Shown here piece after piece: positions 34,900 through 49,400 of a stretch of DNA of 64,000 nucleotides. The DNA comes from Luzula sylvatica (lineage: Eukaryota > Streptophyta > Magnoliopsida > Poales > Juncaceae): contig OX326957.1 in the NCBI GenBank assembly GCA_946800325.1, positions 56,646,977-56,710,976 of the forward strand. The letters are read 5' to 3'. The notes below the pieces were generated by a model. That model saw only the letters and a list, made by a program, of their open reading frames with translations. It had not been told where the DNA came from and searched no databases. Within the stretch, counting starts at the first letter, position 1; each line of letters begins with the position of its first letter. Made by a program: the position numbers and the translations under genes.

Positions 34900-35538
34900 C
34901 TCCTTTGTTTCGATCAAAATTGGATTTGGCTTCAATTCTTTTGATTTTCAGCTCAGTAATTTAACCTAAAATGAACACAAAAAAGGAAATTGATGAGAGA
35001 CTGAGATGTAAGTTGGAACAAGCGGAGATATTAAGCTGAAGATTAAAGCTTTCCAGTTCGATTTGTTGGTAATTCTGCAAAGGGTGTATTTTGTGAAAAT
35101 TTACGAGCTGAGTGGTTTTTTTGCAGCTGATTTCACCTAAACAAAAATCTATGATTTGGGTTAAAATAAAAAAGATCTGGGTAGCTAAAGATCGGAACTT
35201 CTCAACTAAATTCGTATTAATCTGTCCAAAATAAGATGGATTTTGTGCAATTTCTTCAAGTTCACCTTGGAATTAGATAAGGAAAAGGTATATCTTTCCT
35301 TTCGGACCAAACTCCCAACGAAACCTAATCAATAAAAAAGTGAGAATAAATCGGAGCAATTAGGGTTCTGGGTTCACTGATGTCGATCGTGCTCCAGATT
35401 CCATCGAATTATTGAAATTCAATCGATTTGTAATATTCCCCTTTCTTTGGTCTATATTGGATTTTTCAGTTTATTACTATTTTGTTCTTATTTTCCGACC
35501 AACTGTAATTATTAAATGATTTCTTTTTCACTGGGAAG
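34900..35538 (-). promoter_or_regulatory. Leader and promoter region of the 579-residue gene
   Basis: Upstream region of the gene ending at 34899. A taaattactgag sequence just above the open frame could be the acceptor of a leader intron. No clear TATA box was found. The hAT MITE at 35539 sits about 640 bp upstream of the start codon. Confidence 0.3.
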
Positions 35539-36154
35539 TAGGGGTGTCAACGGTTCGGATCCGGTTCGGATAGTGGTCATACCATATCCATATCCATATT
35601 TTTTTTCGGATACGGATCCGGATCCGGATACGGTTCGGATAATAAACGGATACGGATACGGTTCGGATATTGTCGGATACGGATACGGATACGATTCTTT
35701 TTCGGATATTAAAACGGATACTATGTTATCATAACATATCTTACTTTTTAGTTATAAATATATATAATTTGTGACATGAACGATAAATATGATTATATTT
35801 AAACGTAATTTTACGATTGTGAGTTTAAATCACTCACAAATCATTAATTTGTATATGATTTTTCAACTAATATCAAATATAATATATAAAAATAATATAT
35901 AATATGCGTATCCGGATCCGATTCCGGATACTCGAATCTGGTTCCGAGTATCCGGATCCTAAAAATACCCGGATCCAGAACACGGATCCGGTCCCCGCAC
36001 CAAAATCGAATATAGAATCCGGTTCGGATCCTAAAATTAGCAACCAGATCCATATCCGGATCCACTCGGATCCGGATATTTTTTTCGAATCCGGATATTT
36101 CTTTGGATACGCTTCGGGTCGGTTCGGGCAATATCCACACCGTTGACATCCCTG
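35539..36154. mobile_element. hAT-type MITE
   Basis: 616-bp element with termini TAGGGGTGTCAACGGTTCGG and CCGTTGACATCCCTG and a perfect 8-bp target duplication, ctgggaag (35531-35538 and 36155-36162). Its subterminal regions are dense in cggatac and cggatcc motifs. The TIRs match those of the MITE at 14245, but the subterminal repeats there are cgggta-type. The translated frames over it are repeat artefacts. Confidence 0.9.
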
Positions 36155-36162
36155 CTGGGAAG

Positions 36163-37129
36163 TCATGTAGAATTCGGATCTTCTGTCACACACATTTATG
36201 TGTGTTATGTATATTAGTCCACTTATGATTAAATACAGAAAAATGATACGGTATGATGTAATTTTTTATTTTCAAAAATAAAAATTATCATTAATTTTGT
36301 AGAACAAATTAACACAAAAACGAAATCAAATTAAAAAAACTGAATGATATGGCATTCGTTGATTTGTTTGTTTCGCCCAAACATACGAGTATGTTATGTG
36401 ATATAATTTATATTTTTTAAGATTAACAGCTTCAATATAAATATATTGACATGTACTTTAAAATATATACGAAGTTACTTCAATCGAGGAGATTATTTTT
36501 AAAGAACTTAACTTCTGCTGATTAAGAGAAATAATTTCAGATCAAGAAAATAGAAAATAATTAATAAACTTATTTATTTAATCCTGTTATAATTTGTACT
36601 TTTTTAAGATTAACAGTTAATATACCAAAATCTTATAATTGAATATATTTTTAAAATTATGACAAGAATAAAAAAAATTACATTATTTCATCTAATTGGT
36701 ATAAATATAATCACATGCATTTCAAAATACATATACAAGTTGCGAAAGATTCAATCAAAGAATAATAAAAGATAAATTAACAAATTTTAACTTTTGGGCA
36801 ATCAAGATATTCAATTCGATAAATAATAATGAATAAATTTTTTTACTTAATCATATAAATGAAAAATAAATCGTAGATTATGTTGATATGCAATTATGAA
36901 ATATTATTTCGAACGAGTCACAAATGTAAATTTGAGACATAAATCTTGAATGAGTATAGACCCCAACTGTTTTATGAAAAATAATTTTGCATTCCAATGA
37001 AAATGACTTGTTCATTGTGTGAAAAAATGAACTCTGGATGCACTTCGAAGTTGTCCATTGTCTTATTGTCATCTGTCCCTTCTCATCTCACGGATAGCCC
37101 TATCCTATCTTATTTTATTCTATGAAAAA
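36163..37129. other. AT-rich intergenic DNA
   Basis: No gene, RNA or clear repeat was recognised. The small frame near 36878-37072 has no support. Confidence 0.6.
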
Positions 37130-39350
37130 GATATGTGATTTGTTTATATTATAGATAAAATTATGGTGTTATTTATACACTTCTCATTGTAAAAAAATAT
37201 TAATATGAAGTTTAAAGGTATAAAAACAACTAATTAACCCACACCCTTATTTTGGACCTAACTTTGTGCAATTTTCTTGTGCCGCATCATCATTTTCTTT
37301 TTATTAGCATCACTTTCATTTTAACCATTGATAATGATATGTGGCAAAATTTAGACCATTGATTAATCATTGATTTTTCATAAACATTTTGTGTAGCCAT
37401 TTAAGTGTCTCTTATTTTATACTATGTTTTAAGGATTTTTAGAAATCTACATCATCATATATTAATGATGGGGACTATTTTTATTGGTTAGGTTCATGTT
37501 AGACTAAATTTATTCAATTATTTATCGTTTCACATAAGTTTACATGATCAAATGTGAATGCAATGGAAGATGAAAAATTAAAATATGAAATACTAATAAC
37601 TTAATATTATAAACATACAACATATAGTAGTATTATTTTTAAAATTCATCAAATATATTCGTTTTAATTTTTTCTTTATTTTGACATCCATATTAGCATA
37701 GTTCATACATGCCATTTTCCATAATTTGAATTTGTAAAAATATTATGTAAAAAATACAATGCAAAAAAATGCATTTTTACAAAATAGAATTTTAATTATT
37801 TTATTTACATAATAGAATTTTAAATATTAATATTTATTTTTAGAAATTACAACTATAGTAATACCATTTTCCATTGATAATGATATTTGTGTTTTTAATC
37901 AAACAAATTTAATAGTATTTTCTTTGAAAAATAAAAGAAATAAAAAAAGCTTATCCATCGAAAAAAATTCTTAAATTTATAGACACTTACAAAATAGTAA
38001 TATTATTTTTAAAAATATAAAATTAACAAAAATCATATGACATAAAATAATTTATATTTATGTTATGCTAAATTAATTTTTTATATTTTTTATTAAATTA
38101 CTTTCACTATTAAGTTTGATATTATTTATATTTTTCATTGCGTTTTGAATCAATAACAAATTATTAGTACTTGATAATTAATGATATGTTACTACGTATG
38201 TTGTATGATTTATTATTTTTTACATTTGATATTGTATGAAATATTCTGAACAACAATGATATAATATTTGTTGTTATGTTTTTTTGTAAAATTATTTTAT
38301 ACCTCGTATATTATTATTATACAATCACATTAATATAAGTGTTATTACTTGATTAAGAAAATGAAATTTTTTGTCCTCATAATGTAAAACAATTGAAAAA
38401 GAAAAAGTTATACATAATCATAGACAAATTAGTTCAAATAATTATATTATGAAGTGATATTATCAATATCATCATATTTGTAAGTATTTTATATTACAAT
38501 GAAAAACATAATTAACATCCTCGCTGCGTAGCATGAGTACTCTCCTAGTTAAATATGAAAGCGAGAGTTCTATTGGACGTTGTCTGAATATTATGTGTTC
38601 TCCGAAAAATACGGCTGCTCGTATAGTTTTCTATCCTCGTATTTTTTAAGCTTACGTTTTTGTCACGAGATGTTATGCAATTAAAAGTGACGGGCGGACG
38701 TGCCATAAAGATAGAGTGCGTTAGTAATCCTCTTGTTTTTTACCATAAAAATCATATCAGAATTAGTTTTTTTCAAATATTTTGTAAGTATGGATTTTTT
38801 TGCAGTGTAAACACAAGTAATGTAGAGTATCTAGATTGATGTTTTTATACTATGAAAAAATTATGTTGTTATTTTATAAAAAAATTCTTACAAAAATGTA
38901 TAAAATATGAAGATGAAATTATAAAAACAACTACCTAAATATGTATATATTTTATATATTATAGATAAAATTGTGGTGTTATTTATATATTTTTCATTGT
39001 AAAAAAATCTAAATACGAAGTTTAAACGTATGAAAACAACTAATTAAATATGAAAGCGAGAGTTCTATTGGACGTTGTCTGAATATTATGTGTTGTCCAA
39101 AAAATACGACTGTTCATATAGTTTTATATCCTCGTATTTTAAACTTATCTTTTTTGTCACGTCACATTGTGTGATTAAAAATGACAGACATAAGTACAAC
39201 AAAGATAGAGTGCATTAGCAATCCTTTTATTTTTATACCATAAAAATCATATTAGAATTAGTTTTTTCAAATACTTCACAAGTACAGAATTTTTTTTCGC
39301 AGCGTAAACAACACAAGTACTAAGAGTATATAGATTGATGTTTTCACAAG
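37130..39350. repeat. Direct duplication, one copy split by a Helitron
   Basis: The left copy is 37130-37233 plus 38549-38860; the right copy is 38940-39350. Shared landmarks are gataaaattatggtgttatt, aaaacaactaattaa, gaaagcgagagttctattgg and gattgatgtttt. A third, partial piece lies at about 38850-38935. No coding frame is present. Confidence 0.85.
37234..38548 (+). mobile_element. Non-autonomous Helitron with empty site nearby
   Basis: 1315-bp element whose 3' end has the imperfect hairpin CCTCGCTGCGTAGCATGAG, then TACTCTC, CTAG and a flanking T. It is related along its length to 25935-27291. The empty site is at 39043/39044 in the right-hand copy of the local duplication: there ctaa joins ttaaatatgaaagc directly, while here the element separates them. 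Insertion between A and T without target duplication is the Helitron mode. The 5' end reads TT instead of TC. Confidence 0.75.
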
Positions 39351-42300
39351 AGATCTAAACTCATGTTGGTGTGTCATGACGACCGTACTTAACGGAATTT
39401 TTTCCTAACCAGCCTCGTGGATCATTTTAATTGGTCCAAAAATTAAACAATTAGGTGCTTAATGGTTCTCATCTTTTTCTATAAATTGATAAGTGGATAA
39501 ATTGTAGTTTTGCACGCTAATTTGTCGATCAGAGCATTGCCAGTATAATCTCCATTTGTTTAATTTACTGGAGAACTCCTGTCAAGGGTTTGTATATGGT
39601 ACTTGGTAGACTTATATAAGGGCAATCCGGGATTTTAGGTGCTGGATTTGATCCAAATCCGTGATTTGAAATCTCGGGTTTCGGTCAAGCACAATTGGGT
39701 TGGATAATACAGCCTGATTGGCCCATGGGCTATCTATGGTTTATTAATTGTTGATGATGGAAATTATGTTAATATTTTTTATCATATAATTATTCTCGTG
39801 TTTAACACATAAACACTAGAAATCCCTAGGACATTTAATCATATAAATCTTATCCTTCCGTTACCAAATATACCATTTTTATAAAATTTTGACACTTTTG
39901 TAATCATAATTTTGATATGCTTTCGCTTTGAATTCTTGTGTTTAATCAATGAAAACATCTCAAATCAAACATGGCTTTTTAGATGTTCCACTTTTGTGAA
40001 ATGAGTGGCCCTTATGGAGCCTTCATTAATGTCATCATGATTCCATCTTTTTCTCTGACCCATTGCCTCCATATTAATATTATAATGTGGTCTTGTTTGA
40101 AACCCATTATCCTCTTGTACACTACACCCCACAAACCACAAACCCTACCTCATTTGGATGATACAACTAGAAATTTGTTTTCGTGCACACAAGTGGATGT
40201 GAATGGAGATTCTTTTCTTTCGCCACTTCCTCTTGTTGAATCACTTGTGAAGTTCTGGATTTGATTTTTTTTTTTATATATATTTACCATTTAAAAAAAA
40301 TCCAATTTACAAAATCAGCACTGAACTTGGCCAAAGTGTAAGTATTTTCATTTTAACCAACACAGTTAAAAATCCAGTTTCGCCAACTGAACTGGCAAAA
40401 GTGAAATTATTTTTTTCTTATACTTTCGCCAACTGAGTTGGCAAAACAAAACAAATATTTCCAATTCTAGCCAGCCGAATTGGCGAAAGCGAATTAATTA
40501 ACTTTTTTTCATATTAACGTGTAGTAGTCTGGTGAAAGTGTATTTACTTTCGCCAAATAATTTAGCGAAAGTGTTAGTTTTGCAAATTGAACAAGTCCAA
40601 TACTAATTTTTGTAAATTGGGTTTTTTATGGACGCTATGTATCAAACAAAGAAACTTTGAATTTGATATGTCAAGTAATAATTATGTATTATATTTTGCA
40701 AATTGAACAAGTCCAGTACTAATTTTGTATGACAAAATATATAATAAATGAAATATTAAAATTATATATGATATATAGTTTTTTTTAATTAGTATATGTT
40801 CAAAAATATTTATAGAAATTTTTAAATTAATAAAATTATACAAAAAGAAGTTTAATAAAATTAAATATGAAAAATAAAGGAGTATTTTGGTCCAATTTTT
40901 TTTAACACCATAAATTCTAAGATTAATCCGTACGTTGATGTATTTGACCAACCTTCTTTAGATGGATTTTTTTTGGAGTTTCCAAAAAATTAGGTTTTTT
41001 TTTACAAATCCAAAAAAAAAAAGTTAAGGGGTTACTCTTCAACATATATTCATTTAAAATATGATTTTTCTATAAAGTATGTAGATTATCAATTTTTTGT
41101 TGGATTAGAAGTATATAAATTATCATTACCAATACTCCCCATATTTAAATTGAGCAGTTTGTTACAATTAAATTGCCGCAATGTTTTGGTAGGTCACAAG
41201 AAGGAGATGTTTCTTTCATGTTAGTTTATCCACTAATTAATAAACCCTCTAAAAAGTCTTTGTGAGATTAACCCTAATTAATTTTCTCTTTATCTACCCA
41301 CGTTCTTAGTCGAGCTATTAGTTTAAACAAATTATATGTTCCATCTTTTATATTGTTCTTGGATTGTTTCTCATCATCACACAAACTACATGAAAGTCAT
41401 CAATAATACACAACTATTTAGTATTTCCAAGATTTTAGTTGCCAAGTCGTGTTACGTTTTTTAATATATATTTTGTTTATTAATTAATTAATGGGAGTGT
41501 TTAAAAATATGTGGACATAATCTCTAGCAATCTAGGAAATTATAGTTATAATTAAGTATTTTAAAATTATAAGGAAGAAATACCAAAAAAAAAATGAAAG
41601 GAAAAGAAAAGATACCAAAATTAAGATATTTTTTATTTACATCTCCAAAAAAAATTGTTTTGATTGCTATCAACATTATCATAAATAAATCATTGAAGTT
41701 CATATTTATTGTGAAAATATCATTGACCAATGTATTAAATTATAGATTGTAAATGCTCTAACTGCTCTTTTTAATAAGCCAATAAACTTGTTTAAATATA
41801 ATACTCATTTTTTTCTTAAAAGTACATATAATAGAAAAGTGATCGATTAATGCATTACACATATGTGCATTTTATATGTACGCCATCAATAAAAACACTT
41901 CACGTGCACTTCATATATATTTTATATACACGTCACGTGTCGTTCTCGCATTATGACGTACACATGAGAATTCATATTCATAAAATACACAATTATTTTT
42001 TAACAAAGAATTACTAGTAATAATTTATTATGTACTTAATATGTTCAGCAGAGACGGATCTACATAAGAGTCGGATGGGGCCATTATCAAGTCTCATCTT
42101 CCAAAAAATATCATCAAAATCCGTCACCGGTCTTATTTATTTGTCAATACAATTATGAATTTTTAAATAAGAACAAAGTTTACATAAAATAAAAATGGGT
42201 TGAAAATCTCTTGAATTGGACAGGGTGAAAAGAGAAGCTAGAGTAAAGTAGAATAGAATAAGGTTATATTGGAATATGAAAAGGGTATATTGATATTTGG

Positions 42301-45300
42301 TGGCTTGCAAGCAACTGGCACGATATATACCTAACCTCCATCCTTGTCAAATTCCCTTATATTTATTTTCTTCTTCCATCTTTTTCTCTCTTTTCTTTTT
42401 TGTATCCTAAGGATCCTCTCTATAAGGACCTAATAAGCCCATGTGTGATCATCACTTATGACCACAAAAGGATTGGTTCGATTGGGACATGACTCTCATC
42501 CACATTCTCTGGCTCATACGCAACTTAATTAATGAATGTGGTGAACATTCATTAATTATGTAATTTTGTGATTTGTCATTCTTCTTGGTTGGTCAATAAT
42601 TAATTAATCTATCTCACGGCCTAGTAGTATTTTCTTCCTAACAAGAGACTAGCTAGGTTACATACATATTGAAATAGATGGATCATACCTATTTCGAATA
42701 CCTTATTTATTTTGAAATTATGTTTTTACATAAATTTTAAAAATAAATAAATGATGTAGTTAGTGTGGAGGGCTTGATATAATTTGCATATTTTGTAATA
42801 TAAGTTTTTAAACGTATTACGGTACTATACAATAGAGATAAATGCATAGTTTTTGTACTTTTATTTTTGGTTCTTATATTTTATACAAAAATGTACAATA
42901 CGTTTGCATCGTTAATTTTTTTTTTTTTTTTTTGACAATTTGGCTTCGTACAACTGTAAAGAAATATAAGTATATTAAAATAAAAAAATTAAGATAGTAA
43001 TCATTGTTTATTGTATTTTCCATGAAACAAAAAAAGTCACAATTTTAAAGAGAAACGGAATTAAATTCCATAAAAGAAAAAAATGAAAACCTAATACAAT
43101 TGTAGGGTTTTTTAGCCGTTGCCCGTGGCCGTCGGTATCATTTTCGTCCCTCGGTTTTTGTCTCTGTCAAAAAAGGTTTTCTGATAGTATAGAGGTGTGC
43201 CGTGGCCAAGGCTTGCCCGACAATTTCGAAGGCTTTTGAAAAAAAATAACTATATTAATTTAACCACAATTTTTTTCTCAAATACGAAACTAATATTAAA
43301 TATAATCAAAATTATTACATAATAATAATTATCATTTAAATTTTTTAATATTGATGAGTTTTTCTTAGACCATTATTTACACTACATAAACACTAAAAAA
43401 AAGTTTGGAGTCATATTTTTCGGTGGATCCTTGACATATGTCAACTCTTGAACATTACGGGGCCGAACTTATTTGTCCGTTGATTACCTTCATTCACATC
43501 GATCGAGAAATTTCAATATTATTCGCAGCCAGTTCGGGTCATAACCGACCCACTCTCGACAGAAATGGCATGCCAAAAGCATGGTCAAAATGTATTAACT
43601 TAATAGTTATTCTTAAGATAGCAACAATTTTCGACATAAATTCAGATTAATAAAACGAATTAGCATTCTCTTGGAGTAAATTGTTTACAAATGGATAAAT
43701 ATTAAATGAAATAAATTGAAATTACGAAAACTAAAATTTTGGATTTAGTATAAACCGTAATCATATTGATTATGTTGCACGAATACTTCAAGAAACTGAC
43801 TTCATCAGTATCGTAACATAAATGATATGTAAAATTATTGTATCGTCATATCCGATATGTATCGTCGTATCGTCGAATCCGTGCAACACGACCTATCAAT
43901 CGTCATGTCACGAGGATGGAGGATAATTAATATGATATAAATTGCAATAAATGATTTAAGACGTGGAGAAAAACAAAAATAATGCATTTTTTTCTCAAAG
44001 ATTGAAAAAGAGGAATACGGTCATTTGCAAATATTATTATAAAATGAAATAATCTTCTATTAACCAGAGACTGGCGACTGCACATCTTAATAAAATATTA
44101 AAAAATAATGCATGAATCATGCACTACATTACATATGCAATTTTGCTAAAATATAGGAACCAAAGGTGCATTTTTGTCGTAGTAGACTAGCAGTAACTTA
44201 AATTATCCACTAGGGGTACTTTTGGAATTGAGAAAATAGAAAATAAAAACACTTTTGAGAAATTTTTAGAAGCCCCTCACACATTTTGTATATTATAAAA
44301 GAAACCTCTAAACAAAATTTCATTCTATTAAAGTTAAAATATAACATTTAACCTTTGATTTTTTATATTCAACTTTTGATAAGTCCTTCTTGATATTATA
44401 TATTATTTATTGAGAAATTATATGATAGACTTTTTTTCTGTTATTTTTTTTTCAAAATTTTTTTTTTAAATATTTGTCAATTAATAAAAATATTGATCAA
44501 GTTCAAGTATATTGTTATCATTTAATACTAAGTAAAATAGAAAATATATATTATTAATTGTTAAATATCCAAAATACTCTTTTGAAAAAATGATCTATCA
44601 TAAAAAAAAATCTATCATAGAATTCCCCTTATTTATATATTTAAAATTTCAGTTAATACATGCTATATGTTTAGGATTTAATATTTTACTATAAATTATT
44701 TTCTATAAAAAAGAAAAAGTTTAGCACATTGAAAAATATTTGGTAGAACTACTTTTTAGCATCTAGTTTTGACGTTCATTTATTTATTATATATATATTC
44801 CAGATATTTTTTGTTTTTATAAATTGATTAATATGATAATTATATATTAATACATTATTTTAATATTTATTAGTTATACATTTTAATAATATATAAATTA
44901 GATGTAACTAATTATTTTAAATTTTATGTACGAACATACAATAAATATTATATAAATGCATAATTAACATGATGTAAATTGGTTTATTATTAATCACATA
45001 TTCATATTCATATTCATATTCATTACTAATTCTAATAATACTTGTCACTATATTTTTTTCTATTTTTGTTTGTAAATAATACTGGTAGGGGTAGTTTTGG
45101 AGTTTAATAAAGATAACACGTGTCCTGAATTTTATGCGGAAATTTTGGAGGCGGCTCGTTGCGACAAGTATCATGCATGTCCCGCTAAGGACAACAAACG
45201 GCGTGGCAATATCATTATCCGTTAATCCACCACGTCATTATAAACTAACGGTGACGGAGTTACTTTCTCCGCGTGGTTTGGTGAACCCACACGGAGCCAC

Positions 45301-46450
45301 GCCAAGATTCTGGAATCGCACTTTTTTCGATTAGCCCCCTCTCTTTTACGTTAATTACTAATCAAGTAGGACTACCGTTCGGCACACTTTCAATTCACTG
45401 CCTAGACAAAATAGAAATAGTAAATATACCCCTATTGAAGTGAGTATTTTTGTATATTTATGAGCAATTATTGTTGCTTGTTTGTAGAGATTTGAATTTT
45501 CATTTAATGACGAAATTCCTGAATTAAATTGCTAATTTAATTTTTCAAACAAGTTACTGCTAGATCGTGATTTTCTCCATTATATTTAAAATGTACATCT
45601 CCATTTATTTATTTTTGAAGTTTGTTATTTTTTTAAATTTTTTTACTAGGGGTATTTTCGTCAATGTACTTAAAAAGGCTAGTGCCGCTGGTCCCCTCGA
45701 CCAAGTGAATAGAAAACTCTTTCAGAATCTAGACGTTTGCTAACGCCGTCAATTTTAGTTTTTCTCTGATGTATACTTGAAATTTTTAGTATTTTCATTT
45801 TAGTCCTTTGGATGATTTCTTTGTTTTTTTCTCTAAAATTAATAATAATGTTATCGACTTATCGTACGAATACCCCCTTTCATTACATAAATTTGCATAT
45901 TATTTTTCATGGAGTTATAATAAATTTAAAAGTCATTTATTTAGACACATTTAAAAGTCATTTATTTCAAAACTATTTATTTTTCAATTAAATTACATTT
46001 TATGACAGACAGTGTGTCACTATGATAAAAAAAAAAGACAAATATGATTATATAAAAGCAATAATTTGATAAGGGCGTATATGTAAAGTTTTCAAGGGCA
46101 TAATATCACATATGTGGAAGGTATTTTTTTTCTCATAAGGGCATATATGTAAAGTTCTTTTTGCATTTTATAAGGGCGTATATGGAAAGTTAAGTTCAAA
46201 CTTTACCTTTACTTAAATGTATTTATCCGAATAGACCCCTGGAAAGTAACGTAATCATAGAAAGCACGCCTCTCTCTTTTCTCTTTTCATAAAACGACGC
46301 TTCTTCTTCCATTTGAACCAAGTCCAACTTTTCTAGACTCTCTCTCTTGAAAGCAAAAGCAAAAGAAACGTGCTTTCTTCCTTCTCTCAATCCAATCCAA
46401 TTTCTATTCAATTTTAGTGGGTTTTAGAAATTCCAATTTGGGTTTTAGAG
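39351..46450. other. Long intergenic region, no gene recognised
   Basis: Seven kilobases of AT-rich DNA. Apart from the palindrome cluster at 40377-40572 it holds short simple repeats, a MULE-end-like segment at about 40870-41010 (ggagtttccaaaaaattagg) and a G-box, CACGTG, near 45118. Frames at 39983-40264 and 43438-43650 are short and resemble nothing I know. The last few hundred bases should contain the TCP11-like promoter; the CT-rich leader is at about 46265-46380. Confidence 0.6.
40377..40572. repeat. Cluster of four short palindromes (tttcgccaa)
   Basis: Imperfect palindromes with the same core: about 40377-40402 (ttcgccaactgaactggcaa), 40422-40447 (ctttcgccaactgagttggc), 40469-40490 (agccgaattggcgaaag) and 40547-40572 (tttcgccaaataatttagcg). 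Spacers are AT-rich and unrelated. Function unknown. Confidence 0.8.
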
Positions 46451-49400
46451 ATGGAATCTGTTAGAAGTACCGGGGGATGGCCGGAGCCTGTGGTGATGGA
46501 GTTTCCGGCGAATACACAGGCTGATTCGCCGGCTAAGGTGCCACTTAGAATCAAAAGAAGGTTGCTTGAGACGAGAACTGGGAGTTCACCGTCCAGTGTC
46601 GAGGAGATCGATACCAAGCTCAAAGAAGCCGGTCTTAGACGAAAGGTACGAGTTTTGTTGTTCTTGTATGATTTGGGGATTTTTTTTATCCGTGTCCTTG
46701 ATGTTACTTCATTTTGGTTTTCTTGCTGTCTTTTTTCGTAATCTTGTCCATGAAAGAACTGAAATTCGTTTCTAAGGCTCCCCTCTGTTTCTTTGGTTGT
46801 CATAGTAAAGTTACATCAAGAATCAAGATAGTTATTCTGTCTCTTTTTTTTTGCGCCTTTGACTTTTTACTAGTAGCTTTTCACACTTGCAGTAAATAAG
46901 TTCGATTTTTTTAAATACCTTTTTAATTTTGACCTTGCAGTTAATACTGTGAGATTATGCTGAAACTTTGAATCAACTGATTTAGTAAACTTAACCATAA
47001 TTTATTTCTGATATCTATTCGAACTCGTTTTTTTCTTATACCAATTCTGCAATTTTCAAATAAATGGGGAAAAACTTGTGAATATTCCTCAATTTCCACT
47101 AATAATCTTCATAAATATACTCTAAATTTGACAGAGATTTCATGAGTGGTTATCATACAAAGCAAGGCCAAAGCCTCGTAGTCCATCATGGTCATCACAA
47201 GAGGAGGATTTAGGTCAACGCCTCGAAGCCAAGCTTAACGCCGCGGAACAAAAAAGGTACTTCACTTTACACCCTTCAAAATTTCAAATTTCACCATTAA
47301 GTCCCCACAATTAACATAACTCTATACATACAATCAGACTGAACTTATTGGAAAAGGCACGAAAGAAACTCGCCAGGTTGGACGAGTTGCGTCAGGCTGC
47401 CAAAAACGACGTGGAGACCCGAATGGAGAAAGAAAGAGAGGAGCTCGAAAACCGGGTCGAATCGCGGGTCCGCCAAGCGGAGGCGAACCGGATCCGTTTA
47501 TTAACCGCATCCAGTCAGAGACGCGCTGCCCTCAGAGAACGTACTGCCCGCTCCCTTTTCCAACGCAATATTCGCGAAACTAGGTAACAAAAACACATAC
47601 ACGGATTTACATATTTACCCTTCAAAAAATAAAAATATCATATTTTTACCCTGTCAAAAACATACAAGTTTATTCGGTTACATTTGTGAAGTTTGTATGG
47701 TCTAATTTTACAAACATAGTTAAATTATTACGATGTTTTATTTGAGAGGGTAAATATATGTTTTTTAGTTCAGAAGGCTAAATACGATATTTTGTCTTTT
47801 TAGAAGGGTAAATATGCAAATCTACCAAAAAGATATTTCTGTTAGGAAGTTAGATACAGATCTGTAACTAACTCTGACTTGATGTAACTAACTTTGGCTG
47901 ACAGGTACAGGGAGAGGGTGAGGTCAGCGATGAGGCAGAAAAGGGCGGCGGCAGAGAGGAAAAGAATGGAGTTATTGGAAGCAGAAAAAGGGAGGGCCCA
48001 CGAAAGAGTGATGCGGGCCCGCGGAGTTGCTAAAATCGTTTGTAGCACGAGAGAGAGCGAGAGAAAAAGGATGGAGCAACACCTTCATGAAAAACTCCAA
48101 AGAGTATATTTTCATGATTTCATTTTATATTTAAGTTTTTATATTTTTATATTTTTGTCTGTTTTTGATAATTAGGCGAAGACTCAGAGAGCAGAGTATT
48201 TGAAACAAAGAGGAAGTCCTAAGAGCCCTACTACTCGCTCCATTTGGAACAAACAAGGAGATCTTCTCTCTAGAAAGCTCGCCAGGTAATCCCTAATTTC
48301 AATTTTGTGTTTATATTTTAAATTAGGATAATTAAATTTATTTTTTTGGTTTTTTGTAGGTGTTGGAGGAGATTTGTGAGGTCGAGAAGGACAACATATT
48401 CGCTCACTAAATCATACGAAAATCTTGGAATAAATTCCAAATCGGTGAAATCCATGCCGTTTGAACGACTCGCATTTTTAATCGAATCTCCTTCTACGTT
48501 GCAATCCACAAAATCGATTTTAGACCGTCTCGAGAGCCGTTTCACTCTCTCTCAAGCTACTCTTGCCAGCTCAGCGCCCCAAAACATCGACCACTTGTTG
48601 AAACACATCGGGTCGCCCAAAAAATCAAAGAGAGCAACCAAAGGAAAACCCGTACCGGCTAAAATAAATCCGTCTCGATATTCGGTACGGTTCGTGTTGT
48701 GCGCCTACATGATATTAGGCCATCCAAGTGCGGTATTTAGCGGGAGGGGCGAAAGGGAGATTTCACTCGTCGACTCGGCTTCGGAATTTATCAAAGAGTT
48801 TGAGTTATTGTTGGAGATTATTCTGAATGGAAGTGAGAAGAAAGAGATAACGTTCAGAGGACAGCTGGCGACTTTTGATTTGGCGTGGTGTAATTATCTG
48901 TATAGATTTGTTGCGTGGAAGGTGAAGGATGCGAGAGCCTTGGAGGATGATCTTGTCAGAGCTGCATGCAAATTGGAGCTCTCTATGATGCAAACTTGTA
49001 AAGTTAGTGAAAATGGTGACACTCCTCAACTTAGCCATGATAGAAAAGCCATTCAGAAACAGGTTCGTTTCTTATCTTATTTTCTCTTTTTTTTTGTTTA
49101 ATTAATATTAATTGAAATTAAATTGGGTGTTGATTTGATGTAGGTAATGGAAGATCAAAATTTGTTGAGAGAGAAAGTATACCACCTTAGCGGAGGAGCG
49201 GGTCTAGAAAGAATGGAATCCGCATTAGGGAATACCCGTTCCAAATTCTTCGAATTGAAAGATTCTTCAACTCCTCTTGTCGCTCACATTGTGTCTCCTC
49301 CTTCTGAAGATTCTGCATCTTCTTCGTCGTCTTCTGTGCAAAATAACATTTCTGCCCCTGCTATGGAGCCTGCGAAGGGTGTGGTTCGCTCCTTGTTCGG

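Noticed and set aside
39983..40264. 93-residue plus-strand ORF
   Set aside because: No family resemblance, no splice context and AT-rich surroundings; likely chance.
40377..40572. CRISPR-like array
   Set aside because: The repeats are palindromes with irregular spacing in plant nuclear DNA, not direct repeats with uniform spacers.
43438..43650. 70-residue plus-strand ORF
   Set aside because: No recognisable motif or homology, and no supporting promoter or splice context.
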